From assembly GCA_964537055.1 (NCBI GenBank), contig CAZHYV010000003.1, forward strand, positions 124,001 through 188,000: a stretch of 64,000 bases of DNA. The letters run 5' to 3'. Below, one piece after another: positions 43,108 to 51,880 of the stretch. The position numbers and the translations under genes are program-made. This DNA comes from CAZHYV01 sp964537055 (GTDB taxonomy: Bacteria > Myxococcota_A > Polyangia > Palsa-1104 > JAEUJZ01). A model generated the notes under the pieces. The model was given only the letters and a program-made list of their open reading frames with translations. It was not told where the DNA came from and ran no database searches. Positions within the stretch are counted from its first letter, which is position 1, and each line of letters starts with the position of its first letter.

Positions 43108-44364
43108 ATGAAAAGTGATGAACTCTCAATTCCTTCCTCCCAAAAGGAGCAAAATGTGGTAGAAGATCGCATGACTTTTTTATCGCGCCGTGGTCATGAG
43201 GCTCCGGCAAGTCCTATTCGAAAGCTTGAACCCTTTGCCCTAAAAGCGCTTCAGCAAGGCACAAAGATTTACCATTTGAATATTGGTCAGCCTGATATTC
43301 CCACGCCTGATCAATTTATCTTGAAAGCAAGGCTCGAACCAGGTCAAGTTCTTTCCTACAGCCCTTCAGCAGGTCTTTATCCACTGAGACAAGCCTGGGC
43401 AAAGTATTATAGCCGATTGGGCATTCCCTTCCAGGAATCGGACATTTTAGTAACCACAGGGGGTTCAGAAGCCCTCATGTTTGCACTTTTGGCGCTTTGC
43501 AATCCTGGCGACGAAGTGATTACTCCGGAACCTTTCTACCCGAATTATCGAATGTTTACGATGATGGCAGGCGCGGAAATTAAGGGTCTCCGTACGAATA
43601 TTGAAGATGGATTCCAATTGCCTCCCCCGTCTGCATTTGCAGGAGCAATCACTGGAAAAACCCGAGCCATCCTTCTTTGCAATCCAAGCAATCCGACCGG
43701 AGCGGTCTATTCATTTGAGTCCTTAAAAGCTGTCGTAGAACTGTGCAAGAAGCATAATCTGGCGTTAATCGCCGACGAAGTGTACCGAGATTTTGTGTAC
43801 GATGGTGAACCGCGAAGCATCTTCTCTATCGACGGTGCTGCTGAAGTTACTATTGTTATTGATTCTATTTCAAAGCGGTTCTCTGCTTGCGGTGCACGCA
43901 TTGGGTGTCTGGTCACAAAAATTGAGCCTATCATTAACGCAGCCACCCGCTTTGCAATGAGCCGTCTTTCGCCTCCTACCCTAGGGCAACTAGGGGGTCT
44001 TGCCATGCTTGATCATCCCGAGACCTTCGTCAAGCCAATGATTGCTGAGTTTCATCATCGCCGAGATGTGCTATGCGAAGAACTAAGCAAGCTTCCTGGC
44101 GTACTTGCACCCAAAGCGCAAGGAGCCTTTTACCTGATGACACGTCTTCCGGTAGATTCTACAGAGACCTTTTGCAAATGGCTGCTGACAGATTTTCGTT
44201 ATAACAACGAAACCGTCATGCTGGCGCCAGGTCCCGGTTTTTATTCGACGCAAGGAGCAGGGGAGAACGAGGTCCGGATTGCCTATGTCCTTGGAAAAGA
44301 GCCCCTGCGGCATGCCGTTCGTCTCTTAGGGCAAGCCTTACAGGAATACCCAGGAAGAGAGTAA
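43108..44364 (+). CDS. Pyridoxal phosphate-dependent aminotransferase, class I/II
   Basis: About 418 residues from the ATG at 43108. The PLP enzyme motifs are present: YSPSAGLYPLRQAWAKYY, LVTTGGSEALMFALLAL, CNPSNPTGAVYS, LIADEVYRDFVYDG and the PLP-binding lysine in SISKRFSACGARIG. This is the aspartate/aromatic aminotransferase fold I group; the substrate cannot be told. The end holds NEVRIAYVLG with the substrate-binding Arg. It is transcribed from a compact gap shared with the barrel gene. It converges with fmt over 119 bases. Confidence 0.94.
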   Translation: MKSDELSIPSSQKEQNVVEDRMTFLSRRGHEAPASPIRKLEPFALKALQQGTKIYHLNIGQPDIPTPDQFILKARLEPGQVLSYSPSAGLYPLRQAWAKYYSRLGIPFQESDILVTTGGSEALMFALLALCNPGDEVITPEPFYPNYRMFTMMAGAEIKGLRTNIEDGFQLPPPSAFAGAITGKTRAILLCNPSNPTGAVYSFESLKAVVELCKKHNLALIADEVYRDFVYDGEPRSIFSIDGAAEVTIVIDSISKRFSACGARIGCLVTKIEPIINAATRFAMSRLSPPTLGQLGGLAMLDHPETFVKPMIAEFHHRRDVLCEELSKLPGVLAPKAQGAFYLMTRLPVDSTETFCKWLLTDFRYNNETVMLAPGPGFYSTQGAGENEVRIAYVLGKEPLRHAVRLLGQALQEYPGRE

Positions 44365-44483
44365 GCTCTTAGACCTGTCGCCCAAAATTCCTATTTTTCT
44401 AACCTTTTGACGATGAATGGCAGAACATTATGGTCAAATCCGTGCAGAACCTACAATTGGAGGATTGGGAGCAATGTTAAATG

Positions 44484-45455
44484 TTACTGACAGAGCAACG
44501 GATTTTGTCTGCCATCTCCAAAGATTGTCCCGAATGGCAGCTGGTATCCTGCCATAAAGGCAGAGGCGTCCATACGCTTTCTTCCGGGGAGCTGCACTTC
44601 AGAAATAGCAACCGCACCCTCTGCGCAAGCAATGTGCAGTCCCTTCTCGTCGTAACCTAAGAATTCCCCTGGGTACCCATTACCCTCCACTACCTGAGGC
44701 GTAAACAGCTTGAGGGGTTCGGCTTGCTTGGGAAGCGTTGTGTAAGCACCTGGCCAAGGGTCTACCCCACGGATTTGTCCAGAAACCAGAGCAGCAGGTC
44801 TTGTAAAGTCGATAAACCCATGCTCTTTGGACAAAAGAGGCGCCAGGGTCGCCTGCGAAGAATCCTGCGGCATAGGGGAGGGAAGCATCCCTGCTTGTAA
44901 AGCGAGCAGTCCTTCTGATAGGATTTCTGCCCCAAGAAGAGATAGCTTCTGCCCTAAGGTAAGGGCGGTATCCTCCTTAGCAATTTTAATTGCTTTTGAA
45001 AAGTAGGTAGGGCCTGTATCCATGCCCTCATCCATCTTCATCAGGGTCACTCCCGTTTTTGTTTCTCCCTGAATAAGCGCCCATTGAATGGGTGCTGCTC
45101 CTCGGTAGGTAGGTAAAATAGAGCCATGCACATTGAAGCAACCATGCTTTGGAATAGCTAACATCTCTTTGGGTAAAATTTTCCCATAGGCCACCACAAT
45201 AATTGCATCGGGCTCGAGGGCGGCAATCTGCTCAACAAAATTGGATTTTTGCGGCCGGATAGAAGCAGGCTGCAAGATGGGAAGCCCCAAAGCAAGAGCG
45301 GCTTCTTTCACAGCAGGCGCAGTCATCGCAAGACCCCGTCCCGAAGGTTTATCAGGCTGGCACACCACAGAAAGGATCTGTGTATGCTGATGAACCACCT
45401 TTAACGAGGGAACGGCAAAGCCAGGTGAGCCCATAAATACAGTTCGTAAGATCAT
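44484..45455 (-). CDS. fmt: Methionyl-tRNA formyltransferase
   Basis: Fmt formylates initiator Met-tRNA with 10-formyltetrahydrofolate. The 323 residues carry VFMGSPGFAVPSL near the N-terminus, NVHGSILPTYRGAAPIQWAL (the catalytic Asn/His motif) and DEGMDTGPTYF with the catalytic Asp, and an OB-fold C-terminal domain. Length is normal. Its ATG overlaps the stop of the DUF882 peptidase gene by four bases (ATGA), so the two are translated together. The usual partner def is not in the window. Confidence 0.97.
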   Translation of the reverse strand: MILRTVFMGSPGFAVPSLKVVHQHTQILSVVCQPDKPSGRGLAMTAPAVKEAALALGLPILQPASIRPQKSNFVEQIAALEPDAIIVVAYGKILPKEMLAIPKHGCFNVHGSILPTYRGAAPIQWALIQGETKTGVTLMKMDEGMDTGPTYFSKAIKIAKEDTALTLGQKLSLLGAEILSEGLLALQAGMLPSPMPQDSSQATLAPLLSKEHGFIDFTRPAALVSGQIRGVDPWPGAYTTLPKQAEPLKLFTPQVVEGNGYPGEFLGYDEKGLHIACAEGAVAISEVQLPGRKRMDASAFMAGYQLPFGTIFGDGRQNPLLCQ

Positions 45456-46393
45456 CCCATTCCTTTCGCTGACCGTTTAGGTTTTGGCAGAAGAGTGTTC
45501 CGCTGCTTTCGGTAGGTATCGTTTTTCTTTTCACTGATTCTCTGACGTTCGGATTTTCCTAAAGATGAGTCCCCACGTTTTAAAGAGGCCCTCGCCCGAC
45601 CTAGAGAAGGATTCTTCTGGCCTAGAGAAGACCTTCTCTGAAAATGACGCACGAATTTGGCACTGGCGTAGAGATTTCTTCTTAGCTTGCGAGGCGACAA
45701 ATACCACGCTTGTTGCCCAGGTGAGGAATAGTCTATCCAATATCCACTGACTTTGCGCCCTACATCTACATGGATAAATCCAGAGTTTGGGTAATACCCT
45801 ACACCAATGGGGTGGAATGTTTCTCGTAAGTAATCTCGAAGGTCTTCATTTGTAACCCCCGCAATTCGAATATCTGAGGCAATCCCTTTTTGATGAGGAC
45901 TGTTGGGATTCCCTTTCTTTCGGGCGATCTCAGGGGCCCTATAGCCTGCAATGATAGTAATCTTTGCATTTCCATAATGCACCGCCGTCTGATAAAGAAT
46001 CGAGATCAAGTAGGGGTGGATGTTCATCTGCTTGTGCGTGTGGTGACACCTAAGCAAATGAGACATGGACGCAAGCTGTTTTTTCGAGAAATTGAGGCCA
46101 GGGAGGTCTGCCTGCAAATAGTGTTTTTCATGCGTAGTCAAATGCTCAACCAACACTTTGGGAATTTTGACCCTTTTGCGCTTAGAGGATGTTTCTTTTG
46201 AAAGGGCTGCCTGATGAGAAGAAAATTTGGAAAAAAACCCCTCTTCGCTGCCTTCATCAAAGACAATGGATGATTCTACTGGATCTAATGTTACTGAGTC
46301 TGTTCTTATTCGAGCAAAGGAATGAGAGGGAAGAAGCCAAAAAAATACAATCCCACCCAGTAGATACAAAGCTCGATTGTAAGGAAGGCCCAT
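45452..46393 (-). CDS. DUF882/peptidase M15-type murein hydrolase
   Basis: The 313 residues open with a signal (LYLLGGIVFFWLLPSHSFA). A D-Ala-D-Ala metallopeptidase-type domain (about 75-210) carries ITIIAGYRAPE, SPHQKGIASDIRI and SGFIHVDVGR; the His, Asp and His of these motifs are the zinc ligands in YcbK/DUF882 proteins. A basic, Ser-rich tail of about 85 residues (repeats of Ser-Leu-Gly and Arg) follows and could bind peptidoglycan. The expected activity is cleavage of peptidoglycan peptides in the periplasm. It leads the operon with fmt. Confidence 0.88.
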   Translation of the reverse strand: MGLPYNRALYLLGGIVFFWLLPSHSFARIRTDSVTLDPVESSIVFDEGSEEGFFSKFSSHQAALSKETSSKRKRVKIPKVLVEHLTTHEKHYLQADLPGLNFSKKQLASMSHLLRCHHTHKQMNIHPYLISILYQTAVHYGNAKITIIAGYRAPEIARKKGNPNSPHQKGIASDIRIAGVTNEDLRDYLRETFHPIGVGYYPNSGFIHVDVGRKVSGYWIDYSSPGQQAWYLSPRKLRRNLYASAKFVRHFQRRSSLGQKNPSLGRARASLKRGDSSLGKSERQRISEKKNDTYRKQRNTLLPKPKRSAKGMG

Positions 46394-46642
46394 AAAGTTT
46401 ACCTACCAGATTTTGGCGGACAAGGGCAAGAAAAACAGGCATCTTTTACCAAGGGGTTGCCCTTTATATAAATGAAGTAGAACGGTTGATTCAAGCCACG
46501 AAATAAAGAATAGGTTAGAGCGCAGATCCTGTGGCAGGCTTTTCTTTGGAAGGTGTACTAAGTTCGCAAACAACGCTACTGTAGATGCAAGAAAGTGAAC
46601 TTCCCAAGGTGTATTTTCAGAAATCTGTGCTAAGGTACCTCT

Positions 46643-47818
46643 ATGACCATGCGTGACCTTCGGAATTTAACCCTGGATGAGATGCAAGCTTGGATGAGAG
46701 AGCTCGAAGAGCCTACATTCCGGGGGCAACAGGTCTTTCAATGGGTTCATGGGAAAAAAGCTGTAAGTCTGGACGAAATGACAGACCTCAACCGAGGGCT
46801 TAAGCAAAAGCTTGCAGAGGCTTCTTCCATTCAGCAAATTGCTGTGGACAAAGAGCAAGTCTCTTCCGATGGCACGAGAAAACTAAGGTTACGCACAACC
46901 GACGACCGACTGATCGAGACCGTACTGATTCCGGATACGAACGCAAGGACAGAGACTGCCGATGCAGAGGACGAACCAGGCGAAAAACGGAGGCTCACCC
47001 AGTGTATTTCCTCTCAAGTTGGGTGTGCGATTGATTGCCAATTTTGCGCCACGGCCAAACTAGGTTTTGGACGGAACCTGACTGCTGGAGAAATCGTCAG
47101 CCAGGTGTATCTTGCGGATAAACTGTTGGCATCGCTTCCAAGCAATGATCCGACGCTACGTGCGGGCCGAGACCGCGTCACCAACCTTGTCTTTATGGGA
47201 ATGGGGGAGCCACTACATAATTACGATAACCTCATTCGGGCGCTCTCGATTCTGCTCCATACAAAAGGACGATACTTTCCTCGGCGCCGTATTACCGTAT
47301 CGACCGCAGGGCTTGTTCCTGCGATTGAACGGTTTGCCAAGGAACCGGTGCGTGTCAACTTGGCGGTTTCGCTGAATGCCACCACCAATGAGCAGCGTGA
47401 CCGAATTATGCCTATTAACCGAAAATATAATCTAGAGATGCTTTTGGGAGCACTCCGAAGGTATCCTCTTGAGAAGAAACAACAGATTACCTTTGAGTAT
47501 GTTCTTCTTTCAGGTGTCAATGACTCTTTAGAAGATGCGCGACGGCTTCCAGGGCTGCTAAAAGGCATCCCCTCGATGCTAAACTTGATTCCCTGGAACC
47601 CCCATGATCAAGGACCATTCCAGCGTCCAGACCAAAGGACCGTTCTTGCCTTTCAAGCAGAGCTCATGCGGCTTGGGATGCCAGTATATATTCGGAAGAC
47701 GCGAGGAGATGATATCGATGCAGCCTGTGGGCAACTTGCAGCGCAAGGAGATCCTCGGGCAGGCCGGACACAAAAGAAGAAGTTGCCTGTTTTCTCGGCA
47801 AATACCAGTCAATTTTAA
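46643..47818 (+). CDS. rlmN: 23S rRNA (adenine(2503)-C2)-methyltransferase RlmN
   Basis: RlmN is a radical-SAM enzyme that methylates A2503 of 23S rRNA and A37 of some tRNAs. The 391 residues hold FRGQQVFQWVHGKKA, the radical SAM cluster CAIDCQFC (C128, C132, C135), NLVFMGMGEPLHNYDNL, SLNATTNEQRD and the catalytic cysteine motif RGDDIDAACGQLA. A charged insert (about 99-117) before CISSQVGC makes it a little longer than usual. TAAGG lies ten bases before the first ATG; a second in-frame ATG follows two codons later. No partner gene; it precedes a channel gene. Confidence 0.97.
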   Translation: MTMRDLRNLTLDEMQAWMRELEEPTFRGQQVFQWVHGKKAVSLDEMTDLNRGLKQKLAEASSIQQIAVDKEQVSSDGTRKLRLRTTDDRLIETVLIPDTNARTETADAEDEPGEKRRLTQCISSQVGCAIDCQFCATAKLGFGRNLTAGEIVSQVYLADKLLASLPSNDPTLRAGRDRVTNLVFMGMGEPLHNYDNLIRALSILLHTKGRYFPRRRITVSTAGLVPAIERFAKEPVRVNLAVSLNATTNEQRDRIMPINRKYNLEMLLGALRRYPLEKKQQITFEYVLLSGVNDSLEDARRLPGLLKGIPSMLNLIPWNPHDQGPFQRPDQRTVLAFQAELMRLGMPVYIRKTRGDDIDAACGQLAAQGDPRAGRTQKKKLPVFSANTSQF

Positions 47819-47852
47819 GGAAATGAAGAGTCAATCTCTCAAGGGATGAACC

Positions 47853-48797
47853 ATGCAAAACAGCCCTTCTCTAAGCACATCAACCCTATCAAATCCTGCG
47901 AAAACCTCTCTTCCTTCTTCTCAAATATCTTCCTCCTTCTCCTCGCCAATTGATAGGGATGGAGGCCTCCAAGTGGTACGGCTTGGTTGGCGCAGGAACT
48001 ATTTTGGGGACCTTTACCACTTTCTGCTAAAAAGCTCCTGGTCCAAGCTTCTCTTTGGCATTCCTGTTCTGTTTTTTATTCTAAATGGCCTGTTTGCTCT
48101 TCTTTATCTTTTAGGAGGACCTTGTATCGAAAACGCCCGGCCCGGCTCCTTCCTGGACCATTTCTTTTTTAGCGTACAAACCATGGCAACCATTGGCTAT
48201 GGGAAAATGGTTCCCCTGACGACGTATGCCAATCTTCTTATGACTGTAGAAACTCTGGTGGGCGTTGTGGGGATGGCGCTGATGACAGGGATCATGTTTG
48301 CTAAATTCTCTAGGCCTACGGCACGAATCCTGTTTAGCAAATCGGCTGTGATTGTGAAACGAGATGGAGTCGAGAGCCTGATGTTTCGACTAGCAAATGA
48401 GCGTGGAAATCAAATTGTAGAGGCACAATTGCGGGTCATTTTGGTACGGTCCGAAACTACAGCAGAAGGGGAGAGCGTCCGAAGATTTTATGAACTTCCT
48501 CTTTCTCGCGACCGTAACGTAATTTTCGCCTCGAGCTGGACCGCCGTGCATCCCGTTACAAAAGAGAGCCCCTTATATGGGCAAACCAAAGAATCCCTGC
48601 TCACAAGCTATGCTAGCTTTATCGTATCGGCCATTGGGATCGATGATACGTTTTCGCAGACCATTCATGCTCGCCACACGTATCGTCCTGATGACATTCA
48701 TTGGAAACACCGCTTTGTGGATATTCTTACACGCCTTCCCGATGGAAGAATGCAGGTTGATTATCTTCGCTTTCACGAAATCGAGCCCGCTTCATAA
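47853..48797 (+). CDS. Inward-rectifier (KirBac-type) potassium channel
   Basis: The 314 residues fit bacterial Kir channels. A cytosolic N-terminal tail is followed by an interfacial helix and helix 1 (about 65-90), the pore with the filter TIGYG (113-117), helix 2 (126-150), and a cytosolic beta-rich domain (155-300) that senses ligands (HPVTKESPLYGQT and DDTFSQTIHARHTY). All filter residues are intact, so potassium selectivity is expected. The first 35 residues are Ser-rich. It starts 34 bases after rlmN and ends 54 bases before efp. A role in osmotic or membrane-potential control is inferred. Confidence 0.92.
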   Translation: MQNSPSLSTSTLSNPAKTSLPSSQISSSFSSPIDRDGGLQVVRLGWRRNYFGDLYHFLLKSSWSKLLFGIPVLFFILNGLFALLYLLGGPCIENARPGSFLDHFFFSVQTMATIGYGKMVPLTTYANLLMTVETLVGVVGMALMTGIMFAKFSRPTARILFSKSAVIVKRDGVESLMFRLANERGNQIVEAQLRVILVRSETTAEGESVRRFYELPLSRDRNVIFASSWTAVHPVTKESPLYGQTKESLLTSYASFIVSAIGIDDTFSQTIHARHTYRPDDIHWKHRFVDILTRLPDGRMQVDYLRFHEIEPAS

Positions 48798-48814
48798 AAA
48801 TCGACGAAAGTTCA

Positions 48815-48843
48815 TTGACACATTTCAAGGAAGCGTGGACAAT
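48815..48843 (+). promoter_or_regulatory. Candidate promoter of efp
   Basis: TTGACA (48815-48820), 17 bases, GACAAT (48838-48843). The predicted transcript starts about two bases before the efp ATG at 48852, so efp mRNA would be leaderless. No Shine-Dalgarno sequence lies within ten bases of the ATG. Confidence 0.55.
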
Positions 48844-48851
48844 GACACCCT

Positions 48852-49427
48852 ATGGCACAAGTGTACGATACGTCGGATCTTCGCAAAAACCTTAAAATTA
48901 TGATCGATGGGTCTCCTTACATCGTGTTGGAGGCTCAGTTTGTCAAACCAGGCAAAGGGGCCGCCTTTACCCGAACTCGGATGAAAAACCTTCTCACAGG
49001 TGGAGTCATCGAAAGAAACATTCGATCGGGGGAAAAGATGGACGCCGCGAATGTTGAGGAACGCGAAGTTACCTTCCTATACAAAGAAGGAGACGATGCC
49101 TATGTTTTTATGGATAAACAATCCTACGAGCAAACCAACGTGCATTCGGATGTTGTGGATGACAGCTGGAAGTTCCTCAAAGAAAATATGGACTGCCGTC
49201 TGACGTTTTATAATTTCCGCCCCATTTCAGTCGATCTCCCCTATTTTGTCGAGCTTAAGGTAACTCGAGCCGATCCAGCCGTTCGAGGGGATACGGCTAC
49301 CAATGCAACAAAACCCGTCACCGTAGAGACAGGAGCCACCCTGCAGGTGCCTATGTTTATCAACGAGGGAGACACCCTCAGGATCGATACCCGTACTGGC
49401 GATTACATGGAACGTGTTCGAGGATAA
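48852..49427 (+). CDS. efp: Elongation factor P
   Basis: EF-P rescues ribosomes stalled at polyproline. The 191 residues contain all three domains, beginning MAQVYDTSDLRKNLKIMIDG, and VKPGKGAAFTRTR with Lys35 as the residue expected to be beta-lysylated (K34 in E. coli). The last domain has KPVTVETGATLQVPMFINEG and TGDYMERVRG. It is followed six bases later by epmA, whose product modifies this lysine. That gene pair is a strong functional link. Its promoter seems to start transcription almost at the ATG. Confidence 0.97.
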   Translation: MAQVYDTSDLRKNLKIMIDGSPYIVLEAQFVKPGKGAAFTRTRMKNLLTGGVIERNIRSGEKMDAANVEEREVTFLYKEGDDAYVFMDKQSYEQTNVHSDVVDDSWKFLKENMDCRLTFYNFRPISVDLPYFVELKVTRADPAVRGDTATNATKPVTVETGATLQVPMFINEGDTLRIDTRTGDYMERVRG

Positions 49428-49433
49428 TTCTCT

Positions 49434-50777
49434 GTGGCATCGTTTGCGCCCTCGTTCCAAAAGCTTCTGACGGAACGCCTCTCTCCTTGTTCTCAAGATC
49501 GCCCCGGTCACATTTTAGGGCGAGTGATTGCAATAAATGCTGATCACCTCTCACTAACAATCGATGATGGAACCAGCACGAGGCATATTGACTGGCCCCC
49601 AAATCAGTCCTTTTGTGCCTCCTTGAAGCCAGGCGATTTCTTAAAAATAGAGACGTCGACCCAGAGCGCCCAGCCATCTTTGATTCACGTTCTTGAACAT
49701 ACAAAAGCAGGGAAGGAGGGACGCTATTTTCCAAGCGTTCAAGGAGACTTTTATCGACTCCACAAGCAGGGGCGGACGCGTTTCAGCAACTTGCATGCCC
49801 GCGGGCTGATCCTGCAAGGGATTCGTGCTTTTTTCCAGGAAAGGAATTTTACTGAAATTGAAGCGCCTTTGATGGTTCCTTCTCCAGGGTTAGAGCTCCA
49901 TCTGCAGGCTGTTCAAATTGACCAGGCCGACCCGAAGCGCTATCTCATTACTTCTCCCGAATACCAATTAAAGCGGCTTCTTTCTGCAGGGTTTCAGCGT
50001 ATTTACAGCTTGGGAAAAGTATTTCGTCAGGGGGAGGAAGGTCCCCATCACAATCCAGAATTCACGATGCTTGAATGGTATCGTGCGTTTGATTCTTGGG
50101 AAGCAGTAGCTAAAGATGTTGAGGACCTATTTGCCCACCTGGCAGAGACGCTCTATGGAACTACAAAGATCACTTATCAGGGAAAAATCCTTGATTTTCA
50201 GACCCCGTGGCCTAAAGCAACGGTCTCCGAAGTAGTGCACCGTTACGCAGGAATTCTCTTACGAGGAGATGAGTCGGTCGAGGAGCTTGTCGCCAAAGTG
50301 AAAGAGAAGGGGTACGCTCTTCCATCGCCGCCCTATCACTGGGACGATGTCTTTTTTGCCATGTTTATGGACCACGTCGAGCCTCATTTGTCCCAATCGG
50401 ATCCATTGACGAACATTGTGCGTCCTATCACTCTGTATGACTGGCCTACGCATTTATGTGCGTTAGCACGGAAAAACCCGCACAATGTCGCCGTAGTTGA
50501 GCGGTTTGAGGCCTATGCAGGCAACCTAGAGCTTTGCAATGGATTTGGAGAATTAATTGATCCCATGGAGCAAAAGGAACGGTGTTTCAAGGATCTTGAA
50601 AACCGAACCAAGCGAAATCTTCCGCTTTATCCGCTCGACGAAAAATTCTTAAGCGCTCTGGAAGAGGGAATGCCTCCTTCAGGCGGAGTCGCTTTGGGGA
50701 TCGATCGTTTGATGATGCTTTTATTAGATGCGGCTATGATTTCTGATGTACTGCCATTCACTACCAGTGAGCTTTAA
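49434..50777 (+). CDS. epmA: EF-P--lysine ligase EpmA (GenX/PoxA) with N-terminal extension
   Basis: EpmA attaches beta-lysine to EF-P, using a class II lysyl-tRNA synthetase core. From the GTG at 49434 it has 447 residues, against about 325 in E. coli. The core (about 105-447) shows FSNLHARGLILQGIRAFF, VFRQGEEGPHHNPEFTMLEW (motif 2) and GGVALGIDRLMMLLL (motif 3). The extra N-terminal 100 or so residues (HILGRVIAINADHLSLTIDD, FLKIETSTQS) look like an OB fold, which in LysRS binds the anticodon and which E. coli EpmA lacks. EF-P is encoded six bases upstream. EpmB is not in the window. Confidence 0.92.
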   Translation: MASFAPSFQKLLTERLSPCSQDRPGHILGRVIAINADHLSLTIDDGTSTRHIDWPPNQSFCASLKPGDFLKIETSTQSAQPSLIHVLEHTKAGKEGRYFPSVQGDFYRLHKQGRTRFSNLHARGLILQGIRAFFQERNFTEIEAPLMVPSPGLELHLQAVQIDQADPKRYLITSPEYQLKRLLSAGFQRIYSLGKVFRQGEEGPHHNPEFTMLEWYRAFDSWEAVAKDVEDLFAHLAETLYGTTKITYQGKILDFQTPWPKATVSEVVHRYAGILLRGDESVEELVAKVKEKGYALPSPPYHWDDVFFAMFMDHVEPHLSQSDPLTNIVRPITLYDWPTHLCALARKNPHNVAVVERFEAYAGNLELCNGFGELIDPMEQKERCFKDLENRTKRNLPLYPLDEKFLSALEEGMPPSGGVALGIDRLMMLLLDAAMISDVLPFTTSEL

Positions 50778-50847
50778 TAATAGCCTGAACCTACCAAAGA
50801 TACCCTTGTTGATTTTTTGAAAAGGCAGCTTTCCAAAAATGGGCGGG

Positions 50848-51336
50848 CTACGGCGTGCCAGAGCAGGGGGAGTTTAGCCATGGAGCAAACGAGAATCCAA
50901 GCATCAGGCCTCCCGCACCAAGGCCAATGCCACCTAATCCCATAAGGCTACTTCCTGTAGGCTTAAAATCTAGGATACAGAACTCAGAAGCCTCCCCTCC
51001 AGGATACGTACAGGGGCCCTCTACGGGAACTTCACCCTTCGAATAAAGAACCCCTCCTACGATCAGTCCGACTGCGCCCGCTCCAAGGAGGATGCTTCCC
51101 GCAATGCGAAGGCCCTTTTGTGCTTTACTCAGCTTGCATGACCTTCCTAAAGGGGAACCCCCTTCTTGCTTTATAGCCGTAGACGCCGAGATAAAAGAGG
51201 CTTCATCATTCCCCTGCAAAGAGCTTCGAGTTGAAACCGACGAACAATGAATCAGAAATATTAAACTGCTTATATAATATATTATTTTAAAGGTTCTTTT
51301 CTTCACTACGGTTCCTCTTAAATCATTTTCTTTCAT
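50848..51336 (-). CDS. Small protein with membrane hairpin, family member C
   Basis: The 162 residues start with a hydrophobic stretch ending IFLIHCSSVS; lipid modification of the cysteine is possible but His at -1 is atypical. Residues after about 75 form the hairpin: helix 1 (GSILLGAGAVGLIVGGVLY), a loop with EVPVEGPC and a second cysteine (SEFCILDF), then helix 2 (SLMGLGGIGLGAGGLMLGFS). The ending GGLMLGFS is shared with the gene at 54598-55044. The pattern links it to the pair at 40479-42341. Function unknown. It may be an operon with the next minus-strand gene, 21 bases away. Confidence 0.72.
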   Translation of the reverse strand: MKENDLRGTVVKKRTFKIIYYISSLIFLIHCSSVSTRSSLQGNDEASFISASTAIKQEGGSPLGRSCKLSKAQKGLRIAGSILLGAGAVGLIVGGVLYSKGEVPVEGPCTYPGGEASEFCILDFKPTGSSLMGLGGIGLGAGGLMLGFSFAPWLNSPCSGTP

Positions 51337-51357
51337 ACATTCAACTTCTTCTCTTCA

Positions 51358-51708
51358 TTATTTCCTCGATTTTTGCATCGTTTTCTTCTGTCTTTCCCGT
51401 ATGAGCAGGAGAGTACCAAGCATACATCCCCCCGTAGCCACTAGGAAAAGAGGTCCTACCAATGTCCTATAGAAACGAAGGCCTATCAAGCTATTTTCAT
51501 CTTGAGCCAGATAATGAAATTTGCCTTCTGTGTCAGCACCTGTACAAAGGCTTTTGAATGAAAGTCTAGGTTTAAGAATAATAGCTACCGTGGGCTCATC
51601 CTCAAACCAAATCTCACAGGTAGATAGCCTTAATAAAAATGTAAAAAGGGACATGATTGCTGTGAATGCAGTAATTGCCACCAGGATTGCAATGTGGTTT
51701 TGTTTCAT
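51358..51708 (-). CDS. Small protein with two membrane segments
   Basis: From the ATG at 51708 the protein has 116 residues, with AGGAAG six bases before the start. Hydrophobic segment 1 (ILVAITAFTAIMSLFTFLL) and segment 2 (TLVGPLFLVATGGCMLGTLLL) flank a periplasmic loop of about 55 residues with two cysteines (STCEIWF and SLCTGAD) that could form a disulfide. The end is very basic (RERQKKTMQKSRK), as for a cytosolic tail. No family recognised. It may be transcribed with the hairpin gene at 50848-51336. Confidence 0.7.
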   Translation of the reverse strand: MKQNHIAILVAITAFTAIMSLFTFLLRLSTCEIWFEDEPTVAIILKPRLSFKSLCTGADTEGKFHYLAQDENSLIGLRFYRTLVGPLFLVATGGCMLGTLLLIRERQKKTMQKSRK

Positions 51709-51880
51709 AATACGCTTCCTCCTTCTTTTATTTCTATTTGCGATAATATCAAACTGCCACAAACGTTAACATATGAGGTTCTTCCTTCAAACCAAATTCA
51801 TTCCCTCAGAAATAAAGATAAAAGCCTGCCATAAACCTACATTTCCCCCAAACGTTTGAAAAAGTGATTATAGTAAGCTT

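Noticed and set aside
38186..46640. GGTACC near several start codons
   Set aside because: The palindrome occurs about as often as expected for a six-base sequence and not at a fixed distance from starts.
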